Below, one piece after another: positions 10,746 to 21,545 of a stretch of 64,000 nt of DNA (position 1 is the stretch's first letter; the number at the start of each line of letters is the position of its first letter). Source of the DNA: Amoebophrya sp. A120 (Eukaryota > Sar > Dinophyceae > Syndiniales > Amoebophryaceae); the NCBI GenBank assembly GCA_905178155.1, contig CAJINV010000018.1:1178501-1242500 (forward strand), given 5' to 3'. The position numbers and the translations under genes were made by a program. The notes under the pieces were generated by a model that did not search any database, had not been told where the DNA came from, and was given only the letters and a program-made list of their open reading frames with translations.

Positions 10746-13700
10746 CTACAGCTCTTGCATCCCTGAGGGCAGGTTTCCACCAACGTTCCCAGTATGGACG
10801 CGTCAGGTTTGAAATCGTGAAAGTTGAAATAATTTGTAATGCATAAAATGCATGACCCGAGGTACGTGCGTTGCAGAGCAGGCAAGTGAGGCTGATTGTA
10901 GGCCTGTTTGGGGTTACAGCTCGAGCTGCTGAAGTAGCATGAGAAAATCCCTCTCCTTTGCCTAAACAGCATGACAAACTGGATTTAGGGACCACCGAAA
11001 TTTGTCATGCGCCACTTGGAATCTGGTTTCCAACTGGCGTCCATTTTATGCATGACAAATTATTTCAACTTTGTCGATTTCAACTCTGACACATCCATAC
11101 CCAGAAGATGGGATGTATTCCGCCCCCGACGGCAAACTCGGCATCGGCGTTTCCTTCAGCGCCCCTCCATCCTGTTTTTTGTTTTTTTTTGTCTTTATTG
11201 CATGACATAAACAGACTGTCTTTATTGCATGACACATTTTTTCAGAGGTATTAAGTGAAATGTGCAAAACAAAAAATTCACAGTTTACCACAGTCGCGCT
11301 CTTCCTCTTATCTGGCGGTTTCCCCGGCTTCCCCCGGTTCCCGCGGTTCTTCAAAAAATCGAGCCGTTCCGTGTTGCCCTTCTTGTTTTTCTGCGGGCCC
11401 TTTCCAGCAGCGCTCTCCTCGTCCGAGCTATCCTCGTCTTCGCCACCCCCCGAGCTCGTCTCCGGCGGCTCTTGCGCTGCCGCGGACGATATCAATTGCA
11501 AATGTGTCTGGGTCCGGAAGAGTGCCAGACTTGTCGCGCAGGTTTTCCATGACCCACGAGGTCTGGTATGTAAGACATAGCATGACAGATTCTGTGAGAG
11601 TTCTATCATGCCTATCCTGCATGAGAAACCGCCTCTCCATTGGCTCAAAAGTGGACAGCCTTTGGTAATCACGCAACACAGATTTTTCGATGATTCAGAT
11701 TTAGCATGACAAGTTGCTTTGATGGTCCAGACCCAGACACTTTTGCATTTGATAGACGAAGGCGGGCCGCGAGCGTCCTCCTCCAAGAGATTCTCGCGCT
11801 CGGTCTGGTCGTAAACCGGCGCGCCGCTGCCGGCACTCTTCGGAAACGCGGCGCTTCCGCTTATCAAAAGGAAAAATCCACCCTCCCCATATCAAAACGA
11901 AAACTCTGCTGCTGGATTTGGATACACAGATCCGATGCGTGCTGCAGTAGAGGACAGCACGCAGATCGTAAGCCTAGCTGGGGCATTTTGTTGTAGGCGC
12001 CTCGCATGGTGGACGGCTGCCCTGTAGGCTCCTTTACAGCATTGAAAACCGCCTGAATAACGTGGCGGACAGCCTGAACTTGCCCTCTTGCAAGACAGAC
12101 GCGATTTGTAGTCACAAATCTGCATCGCAAATTTTCAGAAAGATGCGCTTTCAATATGGGGAGGGGGGATTTTTCCTCACAATACCGCTTGCGCTCCCCA
12201 TAACCTCCACTTGCGATCCGTGGCTCGAGCGCAGATCCGACGCCAGTTTCGGAGCATTAGACCCGGCGCTCTTGTTTTTCATCGCGGTAACACTCCCACT
12301 CGAGGTGTTCACCCCAGTTTTGTTGTTCATCTCGCTGCTTCGTCGATTTTTTAGAGGTTCTCCTTTTGAATTATTGTTGCTATTAACCGCGTCCATACCG
12401 TCCTCGGGAAAATCTGGCGGCTGCAAAAATCCCTGCGAAGCACGGGAAACTTTGCGACCTGGGAGGAAGAGTATTTTTTCACATATTGTAGATTCTAGAT
12501 TCCTTTTTCAGTTGAGTACTTCCTTCTATGAAACACATCATCGGTTGACATTGATGATGAAGTCATGCAAAATACTAAAGTGATGTAAGCAATGCAAGCA
12601 CAACTTTTATTTCTACCTGCGGTGCCCCCGGAGCTATTGTTGGTTTCCTCTACGCTGAGCGCGTCCGTTTTGATCCTGCCCGAATTGGTTTGTCCCACGA
12701 TGTGGGTGGTGACGCTTCCCCCACCCGACCTCTCCGCGGCGGATAACCGCTCGCCCTGGGAGATGCCCGCCTGCACGCTGCTTCCGCCCGCGGCCTTAGT
12801 GCCACTCCCCTCCGGCTGCGGCGCACCGCCTCCCGCTCCTCCGGGAGAAGTTGCAGCTCCTCCTGGCTTTGTTCCCGAAGATTTGTTTTTCGGGTCTTTG
12901 GCCCCCTTTTTCTTATGCTGTTTGTCGCCTGCGGGCGGCTGTTCTACCACGGTCGCGCGGTCGCCCGAGAATCCGAAGGCGGAACAGTAAATCAGTACCG
13001 CGCACCCCAGCACCCCGATAATGGACGCCCCGAGGAGGGCCAGGCTATCCAAGCAAAAAACTGCGCAAGGGTAACTTTGTGTTGCAGACGTTGCAATACA
13101 GTTACACTTGTCATGCTGGATGTGCATCAGAGGCTATTCTCATACGTGTTTTCACGTACTAGCACGCATGACAGGTTTTCATCTCTGTCATGCAAAACAA
13201 ATCTGTGATGCTGTTCCTGCAAAAAAGTTACACTTACACACTTTTTCTCTTCGATACAAGCCGCACGGACTGCACAGAAAGTCCACAACCTCGTTCCCGG
13301 TGTCGGAGGATGTGCCGCCGCCTTGTATGGAAGCGTCAGGACTGAAATCGACAAAGTAGAAATAATTTGTGATGCATAAACCGGATACAAGTTGGCGCCT
13401 AGTTTCCAAGTGGCGCATGAGAAATTTGGGTAGAGCCGAAATCCAGTCTGTAATGCTCTTTAGGTAAGGAAGACGCCTTTTGTCATGCTACTTGAGCAGC
13501 TCCATTTCTACCCACCAACAGGCTCACAGTCTGCCTGTCTTGCCTACTCTGCAAGACAGGCATTTTGTGGGTTGCAGTTTATGCATGACAAACCATTTCA
13601 ACTTTGACGATTTCGATCCTGACGCTTCCATACCTTGCGGAGCGAGGTTCTCTGCAGATAAATTCGTTTGATTCGCCCCGCCCGCGTCGGTTCTTGTGTT

Positions 13701-14690
13701 GGACGACGAGGACATCGGGATGCTCATGGTGAGCGACGCCGACTCTTGCGTGGCATCCGCGGAAGCTAGCAACATGGTCTGGTCGATCTCCTCCATGATT
13801 TTTGTAGACTTCTCTGCACTATCCGCAGCTTCCACCTTCGCCGCCAGATCGAGAATTCGGTGCATATGCCCCGTGTTTTCCGCCCCAGCAATCCACTGCA
13901 AGGCGCCCGCGTTGAAAAATTTTGCAAAATTTTCCTCGACCTTCGCGTGCCCATGGTGGCCCTCCTGGTCCTCCTGCAATACGTGGCCTGCGAGGCCCGC
14001 CACGGTGAGCCCATTCAAAGCCTTCAAAAACACCTCCAGCGGCGAGCCGGCCGCGACTTTTACCCAGCTCAGGTCATTCGCCAGCTCCTCCGCGTGGTCG
14101 GCGCAGGCCAGGCCGGGGAGCTCCTGCGCGCCGTGAGAGTCGAGACTAACTTCGCGGTAATGGGTCACGTGGAACCGCTTGAAAGCGTCCGTGTGCGCCA
14201 AATCAAACGCGAGCTTGTACTTCTCGGCGGTCGTTGTCGTTCCGCCGGCGCCATGTACAACTGGTCCAAATTGTTGGTTATGCGGGCGATATTGCACATC
14301 GTGCGATTCGGACAGCACCGTCCGGGCCGTGCTAATCGTCCGGCCCTCCTCCAGAGGGGCGATTCCTCCGGAGGATGCTCGACCGCCAGAGCCCTTTGAT
14401 CCGCTTCCCTTTTCGCCGCTGCCCTTACTGCCGCTGCCCTTTCCCGATCCCTTTGATGAGGAGGACTCTGGTGCTGGGCCGTCGGCCTGCCGCGCTTTCC
14501 GACGGGAAAAGTGGTCCAACTGTAGGAAAGACCCGTCTGCTCCTTCCGGCGCTGCAAACGTGCGCTCCGTGAAAGAACGGTTCCTGGGGTGGAGTTTTTT
14601 TCGTGATTCTGTTTGTGCCTCACAGAAGTGCAAAACTTTTTGGACATCACTTCGTCTGGGAGAGTCAGCAAATAAAACGGTAGTGCTCAT
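10746..14690 (-). CDS. Single-pass membrane protein with low-complexity tail, unknown family
   Basis: Exons 14690-13633, 13325-13257, 13045-12617, 12458-12185, 11861-11755, 11489-11289, 11171-11100, 10792-10746, joined by five introners and two GT-AG introns with a consistent frame. The product starts MSTTVLFADSPRRS and has a Gly/Ser/Lys linker (SSSSKGSGKGSGSKGSGE). A roughly 200-residue helical domain rich in His and Ala follows (for example EKYKLAFDLAHTDAFKRFH). One transmembrane helix (LALLGASIIGVLGCAVLIYC) comes next, then a long polar tail with acidic (GEDEDSSDEE) and basic stretches, ending GGNLPSGMQEL. I do not recognise the family. The layout suggests a helical ectodomain and a disordered cytoplasmic tail, or the reverse. 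The start is the first ATG of the long frame. Confidence 0.72.
10793..11099. mobile_element. Introner, family F
   Basis: TIR TATGGACGCGTCAGG...TTGAAAT and its complement. Direct repeat CCCAG. Excision joins EYIPSSG to NVGGNLPSGMQEL before the stop of the membrane-protein gene. Confidence 0.88.
11490..11754. mobile_element. Introner, family A
   Basis: Direct repeat GACGA at 11485-11489 and 11755-11759. Excision joins DARGPPSS to AAAQEPPETSSGG. Confidence 0.9.
11862..12184. mobile_element. Introner, family C
   Basis: TIR GGAAAAATCCACCCTCCCCA and its complement. Direct repeat CCGCT. Excision joins EVMGSASG to SAAFPKSAGSG. Confidence 0.9.
13046..13256. mobile_element. Introner, family G
   Basis: TIR CAAAAAACTGCGCAAGG... 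and its complement. Near-identical direct repeat CAGGC / CAAGC. It lies at the start of the predicted transmembrane helix. Confidence 0.87.
13326..13632. mobile_element. Introner, family F, GT-AG compatible
   Basis: Direct repeat CCTTG at 13321-13325 and 13633-13637. On the coding strand the boundaries can be read CAAG|GTATGG ... ACAAG|GC, so this copy can use ordinary GT-AG signals. Excision joins ENLAPQG to GGTSSDTGNEVVDFLC. Confidence 0.9.
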
Positions 14691-14791
14691 TGTCGTGTTT
14701 TACTGATGGATACAATTAGCACATCAACTTCTATCTTATACGAAACGCTTCAAGTAGAACTTGTCAAACCATGAGATATTGATCAAAAAAA

Positions 14792-16029
14792 TCATTTAAA
14801 GCAATACGGTTCGAAGGCGAGACAGAGGTGCGCGTGGCACGCTGCGCTCGTGACGGGGTGCGGCGCTTCCAGCGTGACCGGGAGCTCCTCCCCGATGAAG
14901 ACCGGGCCGGACAGTTGAGTCTTGTCGTACACGTATCCTGTGTAAAAACGTACCCACACCAGAGTTGTCATGCAGATTTGCGATTACAGGAACATTTGTA
15001 ATGCGCATCCCCAAGGGAGGCATTTCCAGTCGTGTTTTGGAATTTGTAATGCTGGTAACAGGATAAGCAGATGGATTTGTGTTGCGGTTGTCCTTGCTCA
15101 CATGCACTACACTACGGACTGCAACTTCTCATGCGTGGCTCCCACAACATCTGGATTTGTGTTGCTAAGTTCCCAACTTGACTATGGGGTGGGGACGTTT
15201 TTCGATATGATAACACGGACTCTCGTCCCGCCGAACTCAAACTCGTCTTCGCGAATTTCTCGCCATGGCACAGGTCCTCCACAAAACTAGCAGCCTCCCA
15301 TAACGGTTCTACCGCAACTCGCTGGTCGTGGTTTTGGTCTTTGTAGTTCTGCTCCTCCTGCTGTGTAGTTGTACTTCTAAAAGAAGTTCTTCCACGACGT
15401 TCTTGTACAAGATTCTTGTTTGTCTTTGTTCCTACGTGAAGGAAAGAAAGCTTATCACGCTTGTTGTTTCCCTTCTTGCCATTTTCAAGGGTCGTCCTTG
15501 ATGTTGTCGTGGTCTTTTCCTTCCTTCTCGAAGAACCCCGCGAGGTCGGGTTATTGTCATTGTGTCTTTCACCTAGACCTACGTTTTCCTCTTCCGGGGC
15601 CGGAGAGGGCACTACAGGCAATTGCTTGTTGGACGAGACCGGTAGTTCTCCTTTACTCCTGCGAACAACAGAAGAGGTGGTGGCCTTTTGCAACAATGAG
15701 GAAGCATCTTTTCCTGCTGCAGTGCCATCGCCTATGGGTGGTCCTCGTGGTTGAGGTTGTCCCCCTGCTTGATGCTCCGCTGTTGTTCGAAGGGTCGACG
15801 TTGGCTGTCCAACCTGTAGAGCTCCTGACAAATGATCCGGATTCTCGATAGTATTTTTACGTTTTCTCCGTTTTCGCAGGTACCCCGAATCTCCATGATC
15901 TAGAGGCACGTTAAAATCACGACCAGCCACAATTCCTTTTGCCGCAACCTCGCTCAGGAGGACGACGACGACCGGTAATGTCCGGCGGAGGAACAACCCG
16001 GAAAGAACCGAAAACGCGACGGGCCGCAT
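14792..16029 (-). CDS. Putative secreted or membrane-anchored protein, unknown function
   Basis: Two exons (16029-15213 and 14933-14792) are joined by one introner. The protein starts MRPVAFSVLSGLFLRR, followed by the hydrophobic stretch TLPVVVVLLSEVAAKG, a likely signal peptide or N-terminal anchor. A long polar, Ser/Thr/Arg/Lys-rich and probably disordered region follows (for example SRGSSRRKEKTTTTSRTT). The C-terminal part is more ordered: EPLWEAASFVEDLCHGEKFA, then YDKTQLSGPVFIGEELPV, and HLCLAFEPYCFK before the stop. The four cysteines near the C-terminus suggest an extracytoplasmic domain. The family is not recognised. Another frame of the second exon also lacks stops, but only this one continues the long first-exon frame. 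Confidence 0.65.
14934..15212. mobile_element. Introner, family B
   Basis: TIR TATCCTGTGTAAAAACGTAC and its complement. Direct repeat ACACG on both sides. Excision joins SSAGRESV to YDKTQLSGPVF. Confidence 0.9.
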
Positions 16030-17332
16030 TGTCTCCTTGGCGAAAATAAGACTTGTTACCTTCGCGGACGCACAAACCTAAAAATGACGCAGCAGGTGGA
16101 TTGACTGTCGTTCCTCTCCGGGTGAAACGCCAACGTGGTTCAAATTCCTGTTGTCACAACGAGGTCGTGGTCAAGGATTATTTTCTGAGAAAGTACGCAT
16201 GAAGACCATTGATATGGACGACTTCTCAAGTGCCGCCAGCAGAACCAACTTCCTCGGCCATAATTGGGTGAGCTACTTCAAATTTTACTTACATGGTGCT
16301 CGATTTTTCAAGAAGTGGCAGAAAGATATTAAACTGGTGGGGTACTAGTATTTTTCTTTCATCTATAAGGGTGAAAATGGCCTAGCGCACCTTTGATGTC
16401 AGCCTGGTGGTGTTTGGATAATAAAACACGAACGCATGTCGAAGGGAAGCTACTTTTCTTTCAAGACGGATTGGCTTTGCAACACGAAAACTACCTTCGG
16501 GACAGAAGTGAAAAAAATATCTTCGTGCCACGACGAAATAGGACGAATGAACGAAACGAACGAACGGAACGAGGCACACTAGCGGGACGAAAGGGGACGA
16601 ACGTACGAGAAGAACGCACATTTCGTCGTGCGACAACCTTCAAACGACTTTTCTTGTACGAAAAGACTTTCTATCTTCCACATCATCATTGGCAAGAGCA
16701 AAACGGATGATTTTCAGCGAAATGACAGTGATAGTTACGCTTGGACAAACGTGTCTACTTGGCAAAGCCTTTTTGACAGAAGACAACGGCAAGCAACCAA
16801 TTGAAACAGCACGAGACCAAGGCTTTGCAACATAAAGAGGACGAAGAATCTGAACCCCTTTGTTAGCTGTGCTGTGCGCAGCAGCCAGATAGATTTGCCT
16901 TATCAATTGTGATTGCCGTATTCTTGTGCCACGACACATGCTTCAGATGAAGCTGCACCTTCGAGTTTTCGCCCCTCGCCACTGCTGGCGGCAGGTGTAC
17001 TAAAATGTTCGGTTGTTATACAGGAATCTCAACGAGTGAATCTCAACGGTTGCGCCCCAACGCTTTGAGACGCCTCAACGGATTCGCGAAGAGCTCAACG
17101 ACTGGTCTCAACGGTCTGCGCACAGAAGAACTCCGTGGCGTGAAGGTGCGCATCAAGCCCGGGCAACAAACCTCTCAGAGGTCCCGCCAACACGAATGCC
17201 GGCGAGCGGGCTCATAGATAGTTAGAAAAACGCACAGAGGCTGCGCGCATAGTGAGACACAATGCACACAAGCCAACGGGGCGCGCAAAACGGGCCGGGC
17301 AACAATGAATAGCGCAGGAGAGCGACACGAGA
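16030..17332. other. Intergenic, short repeats
   Basis: No gene recognised. It holds degenerate ACGAA-type repeats (16540-16620) and a cluster of CTCAACG / TCTCAACG motifs (17025-17115) that recurs in inverted order at 17445-17515. A stretch at 17004-17035 resembles the complement of the phosphatase 3' region. Confidence 0.55.
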
Positions 17333-17394
17333 GTCGTCGGGCAGGGCAGCCGCCGCCGGCCGGCCGGCCGGCGGCGGCTGCCCTGCCCGACGAC
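17333..17394. repeat. 62-bp perfect palindrome
   Basis: GTCGTCGGGCAGGGCAGCC... reads the same on both strands with no spacer. The centre is the alternating GGCC run at about 17363. It directly abuts a telomere-like CCCTAAA tract. Confidence 0.95.
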
Positions 17395-17427
17395 CTAAAC
17401 CCCAAATCCTAAACCCGAAACCCTAAA
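17394..17427. repeat. Telomere-like CCCTAAA tract
   Basis: Degenerate CCTAAACC/CCCTAAA units, the complement of TTTAGGG, the telomere repeat of plants and dinoflagellates. It encodes the last residues and stop of the phosphatase frame. Confidence 0.75.
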
Positions 17428-19130
17428 CCACTGCTGGTCGTTGAGATATATTTCTCAACGTTGAGCTGTGAGGTCTCAACGTTGAGATCCACAAGCACAG
17501 TTGAGATACCTGTAGTACAACCAAAATGTTCAGTTTTATGCAGCTCATCTACAAATATTTCTTTATCCGAACGACTTTTGTCGACGTCACCGGCATTTTT
17601 ATTTTCTGCCTCGAGATCATGACCCCAGAAGTCCTCTCTTCCTAGCTGTCTCAAGCACAAGACAAAGCCGACATTTGGACTCGCGACCGGCCGCTTTTCC
17701 TTGATCAGCTTCAGTGCGGAGTCAAGAGTAAACTGCTGTCTCAGCATCAGAAACGCCGCGGTGACCACGACGGATCTGGACCTTCCCTGTCGACAACAAA
17801 CCAAACACGTGTTGCACGGAGAAATACCCTCCGCGATGAAGTCGAGAACGGACACGGTAGTGGAGCTGGTGCCTGGAGGATCTCTGCCACGACCTGCAGG
17901 GTCTTCTTGAACTACAAGCGCCTCGTCGTCTGCAGCTGCCGTAGTACTTGTCTGTGAAACCACCCTGCCTTTTCCAATATAACCCGCTCAGGTGTTACAA
18001 TCTCAAACGTTACAATAGAATCTGGAATTTGTGTTGCAAGAAGTGCATTATCTAGCCAACTCTCATAGGATTGCGCATGACAAGTTCTGGAGTCCCAATC
18101 CGCACTACAATCTGGCGAAATTTGTATTGCAGAAAGTGGAATGTTGTCCGAGTCTGTCATGTTGATCATGCAAGACAAACCTCAGAGTCTCTTGTAACGT
18201 TTGAGATTGTAACGTTTGAGCAAGTCATATCCAAACAGCGCGTTTTTCAAAGCCGAAAACTCGCCGGCGTATCCTGAGTAAAAACGTCCCCACACCACAA
18301 TCAAGATGGGAAACCTGCTAGACAAATCAACCAGCTTTGGTTAATTCGCATGACAAGTTCTTTGCCGTCGTAGTGTAGTCCTGGTTTAGGTAGGGCAGCA
18401 GCATCACAGATCTAGCATATAATGCTGATTGTAGGCATCACAATTTCCAGAGCAAGACTAGAAAACGCTTCTCGTGGGGCTCCGCATGAGAAACTTTTCT
18501 GGCATGCAGATTTGCATGACAGCTCTGGGGTGGGGACGTTTTTACTCAGGATACGGCGTCGCGCATGTTCAAATCGAGGAACTTGGTGGTCGAGGTAGTT
18601 GGAAAAGTAGCGGTAGAAGAACTGCTGCAGCTACCGGAATTCTGCACAACTTCCAGCTGCTGCCCAGGAGTGCTGTCGTTCCTACTGGTGAAGACGTCGA
18701 TGATCCCCTCCACGTCTACTTCGGAACAAGCTGCAGGAGGTTCTTTCTTCTTTCCTATCACGATGTCGCCCGCACACCTGACCACGTGGGTAAAAAACGG
18801 CGGCGGAACGGCTAGACGAAAACCAACAACGTCGTCATTAGCAGTTGTAGCTTTTGCCTGCGTAGTACTACGGCCGCCGACCAGCGCGCCCACACTGCCA
18901 AGCCACAGGTTCGGGATGATTTCCGAAGGCTGGGAATCAATCTCTTGGAGCCGATGCTGCAGCAGACCCTTGATGATGTTGGCCCTGTCCTTTTTCTTCT
19001 GCATTTTTCCCGCCGGGGTGGACGCTGAAGGTTCATCTTTTGTTAAATTGACAATGTGCTTCTCGTCTTGCTTCTCGTCTTCAGCAGCAAAAGCACGGGA
19101 AGAAGAGGACGGATACGACGAGGAGGACAT
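17409..19130 (-). CDS. Dual-specificity protein phosphatase with altered signature
   Basis: Exons 19130-18554, 18270-18230, 17977-17409, joined by two introners in frame; about 390 residues. A Ser-rich N-terminus (MSSSSYPSSSS) precedes the DSP entry motif PSEIIPNLWLGSVGAL. A long insert follows, then FLDLNMRDAGEFSALKNALF, which carries the likely general acid Asp. The P-loop is LVCCRQGRSRSV, followed by the helix ALKLIKEKRPVASPNVGFV typical of DSPs. The catalytic Cys-x5-Arg is intact, but the His that normally precedes the Cys is itself Cys. The predicted role is removal of phosphate from Tyr/Ser/Thr. The extreme C-terminus runs into CTCAACG repeats and a telomere-like tract that supplies the stop, so the true end may lie a little upstream. 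Confidence 0.8.
17978..18229. mobile_element. Introner, family E (DSP)
   Basis: TIR GCTCAGGTGTTACAATCTCA and its complement. Direct repeat TCCAA at 17973-17977 and 18230-18234. Excision joins LKNALFG to KGRVVSQTSTT. Confidence 0.92.
18271..18553. mobile_element. Introner, family B (DS phosphatase)
   Basis: TIR TATCCTGAGTAAAAACGTCC and its complement. Direct repeat CGGCGT. Excision joins FLDLNMRDA to GEFSALKNALF across the general-acid loop. Confidence 0.92.
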
Positions 19131-19732
19131 CTTGTTTTTCTCCGAAAAAAACTTGCTTTCCGTAATGGGGAAATTATCCTTGTACTTGAGGATGAAGGGG
19201 TCGAAGCAACTCTCTGTTCCAAATAAGTCTTTACCATGTCAAAATGTGGCGGCTCGACTACTCTAAGTAAGAGGCTGCTGATAAACTCCCAACCCAAAGT
19301 AAGCCGTGAGTGTAGAAATGTAAAAATACAAGTAGAAGTAGAACGAACAGAGCGGAGAGCGGACAAAATTTTGCAGGTGCGTGCTTCTTGCTGCTCTGTG
19401 AATCCTCGAGGAGGTCGAAACACAATTTTCAGAACTCTCTTCTGCAACAGCTGTTTGCAAATCATGCGGTTTCTGTCTGTGGCGACAGAATGATTCTGTC
19501 GCCAGTGTCGTCTCTATTCGAAGTAGAGAATATTACCGGTTGTAGTTTCAAACTGCTCAAACTGCTATACTATGTTGCTCCTTCTTCAGATCATCGCACA
19601 ATTGTTCACAGCTAGAAGCCGTTGTAACGTCCCTGCTTACTGATTTGCGTCCTCGCTATACAGAAAATTTGAGACATAATTCTTTGTGATGTCTCCCCGC
19701 AATGACAGTCCTCGAACTGGTTTCGATTTCCT

Positions 19733-20705
19733 TCACTTTGGCGCCTCCGGTGACAGGGGCAACACCCGCACCCACTCCGCCGGCTCGTCGTACCGGCTTC
19801 CGAAGAAAAGCCGCTGACTATGCAGACATAAAATTTTGAGTAGAAATGCAACTTGTTGCCTTCGTCGATGCACTGGAAGTAGATTCGTACCGTTTTATAG
19901 ACACTGCAATGCTAACATGCTACTTACGCATTCGATACTTCTACGATTAGACCACATGCAGGACTAGACAATGACAGCACTCACTTGTCTAAGGCTCCTT
20001 CCCAAAATTTTCAACTGATATTGCCCGGTGAACTGGCTCCCGTCAAACCGCACGTCTGGGTTCATACTGGAGGCATATTGCGCGTAGAAGATAAACCAGT
20101 AGTAGTAACCCCAGAACATCCCCCATCAGATATCAAGGTGAAATAGAATGCCCCGGCCCAGTTGGGGTTGAGGAATGCTGCGAAATATGAGATCTTCTGT
20201 TTGCATGGTCCAACTTTTTTATAAGTACTTTCATGCCTCTGTCTGCAACACAAATTTCGCTTCGGTCTTCTGCATGATGCAGGAGTAGGTTTTTGTTGCT
20301 GCAAAGCTCCTGCTTCACATGGCAACTATGCATTGCTTTCTGCGCTACTTAGAAGGACTTGGACTCCTTTCTACTTCACTCTGGTAACCAATGTACCAAC
20401 CGCCCTGAGTCACACCCACGTTCGGCGTCTGGTGGGCGCCACCTGGACAGGATTTTGTTTGTTCACATCCTGATTTCAACATTTGTTTATGCAACGCAGA
20501 GATTTAAAGGAAAAAATCGTTCTTTGTCATCATGCCATCCCATGGGAAATAAACAGAAATTTAAGGTTAACTCGTCCTTCTTCAAGTTGTTGATATACCG
20601 TACATAATGTTGAGCGGGTACATCCGGCGCTGCTTAGGTTCCACCGCCAACACGGGGCATTTGCCCACCGCCCCACGCAGGGCGCGGGCGAGGCGGAGCA
20701 TGCTT
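19733..20705 (-). CDS. Small putative mitochondrial membrane protein
   Basis: Inferred exons are 20705-20599, 20469-~20370, ~20180-19985 and ~19800-19733. The start MLRLARALRGAVGKCPV is Arg-rich and looks like a mitochondrial presequence. GT-AG splicing gives NIMYGCEQTKSCPGGAHQ, VGVTQGGWYIGYQ, FLNPNWAGAFYFTLISDGG, MFWGYYYWFIFYAQYASSM (one aromatic membrane helix), FTGQYQLKILGR, then FFGSRYDEPAEWVRVLPL and the stop. The layout is that of a small accessory subunit of the inner membrane, but the family is not recognised. Continuity between LISDGG and MFWGYY needs one more G in the G5 run near 20126-20130 or a tiny intron. No introners are present. Confidence 0.5.
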
Positions 20706-21545
20706 TTTTCTAGGCAATATGAACTACAGAACAAATTAAACAACTGCACATCACATGCGAAGCGGAAGCTCCCACGTACGATTGAGAAGGCACAAAATAA
20801 ATCACTCCCCCTTGTTCTGGCAGGACATGTGATGAGCATCGTCACTCAACACCAAGCAGTAGCGTCCGGTGGAAATACAGATCGTCACTCGTCTGGAATC
20901 AAGGACGCGTTGGTGCTCAAACAACACTCATCTCACGTCGGTGTGCTCTCGAGCTTCCCTTCGTAATTATGGTCTTCGCGGTAGATCATGCAGCATCTGC
21001 ACAACCATGCGGAGCGTTTCAGTTCCGGCTCTCGCGTTTGCGTTTTTTCGAACAGTAGTGCAAACGTTTGAGGTAAGGCATGTCATCGAGTTTCTGAGGT
21101 TTTTACTTTTTTTGTTTACCCACTGCGTGAATGAGCGCAAAGCGTTGTTTTTTTACAGCTGCAACAGCAGGAATTCATCATGAAGGAATGAGCCTCATTG
21201 TCAAAACGAGGAGTTGAGCAGTGCTTTAATATGTTCAAAACTTAGTAGTAGAGTGAAACGAAAAATGCCGTATGAATGTTTATTTTCCACCTGCGGAAAA
21301 GCGTACTTAAACTTATCATAGTGATAATGGATGGGTCTGATATAAATCTCGTATGGTCAAATACTGAATGATGATGAGCCTCGATTTTGACACAGATGCG
21401 AGGAACCATAGAAGTAGATACATGCCTGAAAAAAAATATTGTAGTCGGCGCGAATACACGAAGAAACTGTGTAGAAGTTAATCTGATCTGCGAGAGGACC
21501 GCAGCCAAAAATTCGAATGCTTACAACGAACACATCACTGACAGC

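Noticed and set aside
10667..11040. Minus-strand frames with conserved-looking repeats such as ITNYFNF
   Set aside because: The same peptide appears wherever family F introners occur; it is introner sequence translated.
13860..14706. Two long plus-strand frames (179 and 175 residues)
   Set aside because: They are antisense shadows of the 388-residue minus-strand exon, whose frame is extended by introner removal.
14810..14935. Alternative reading RQDSTVRPGLHRGG for the last exon of the secreted-protein gene
   Set aside because: It would need a frame that does not continue the 270-residue first exon; the chosen frame joins exactly at the ACACG repeat.
19733..20705. NADH dehydrogenase accessory subunit (NDUFB2-like) as identity of the small membrane protein
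   Set aside because: Similarity is limited to one aromatic helix, and myzozoans generally lack complex I, so no name was given.
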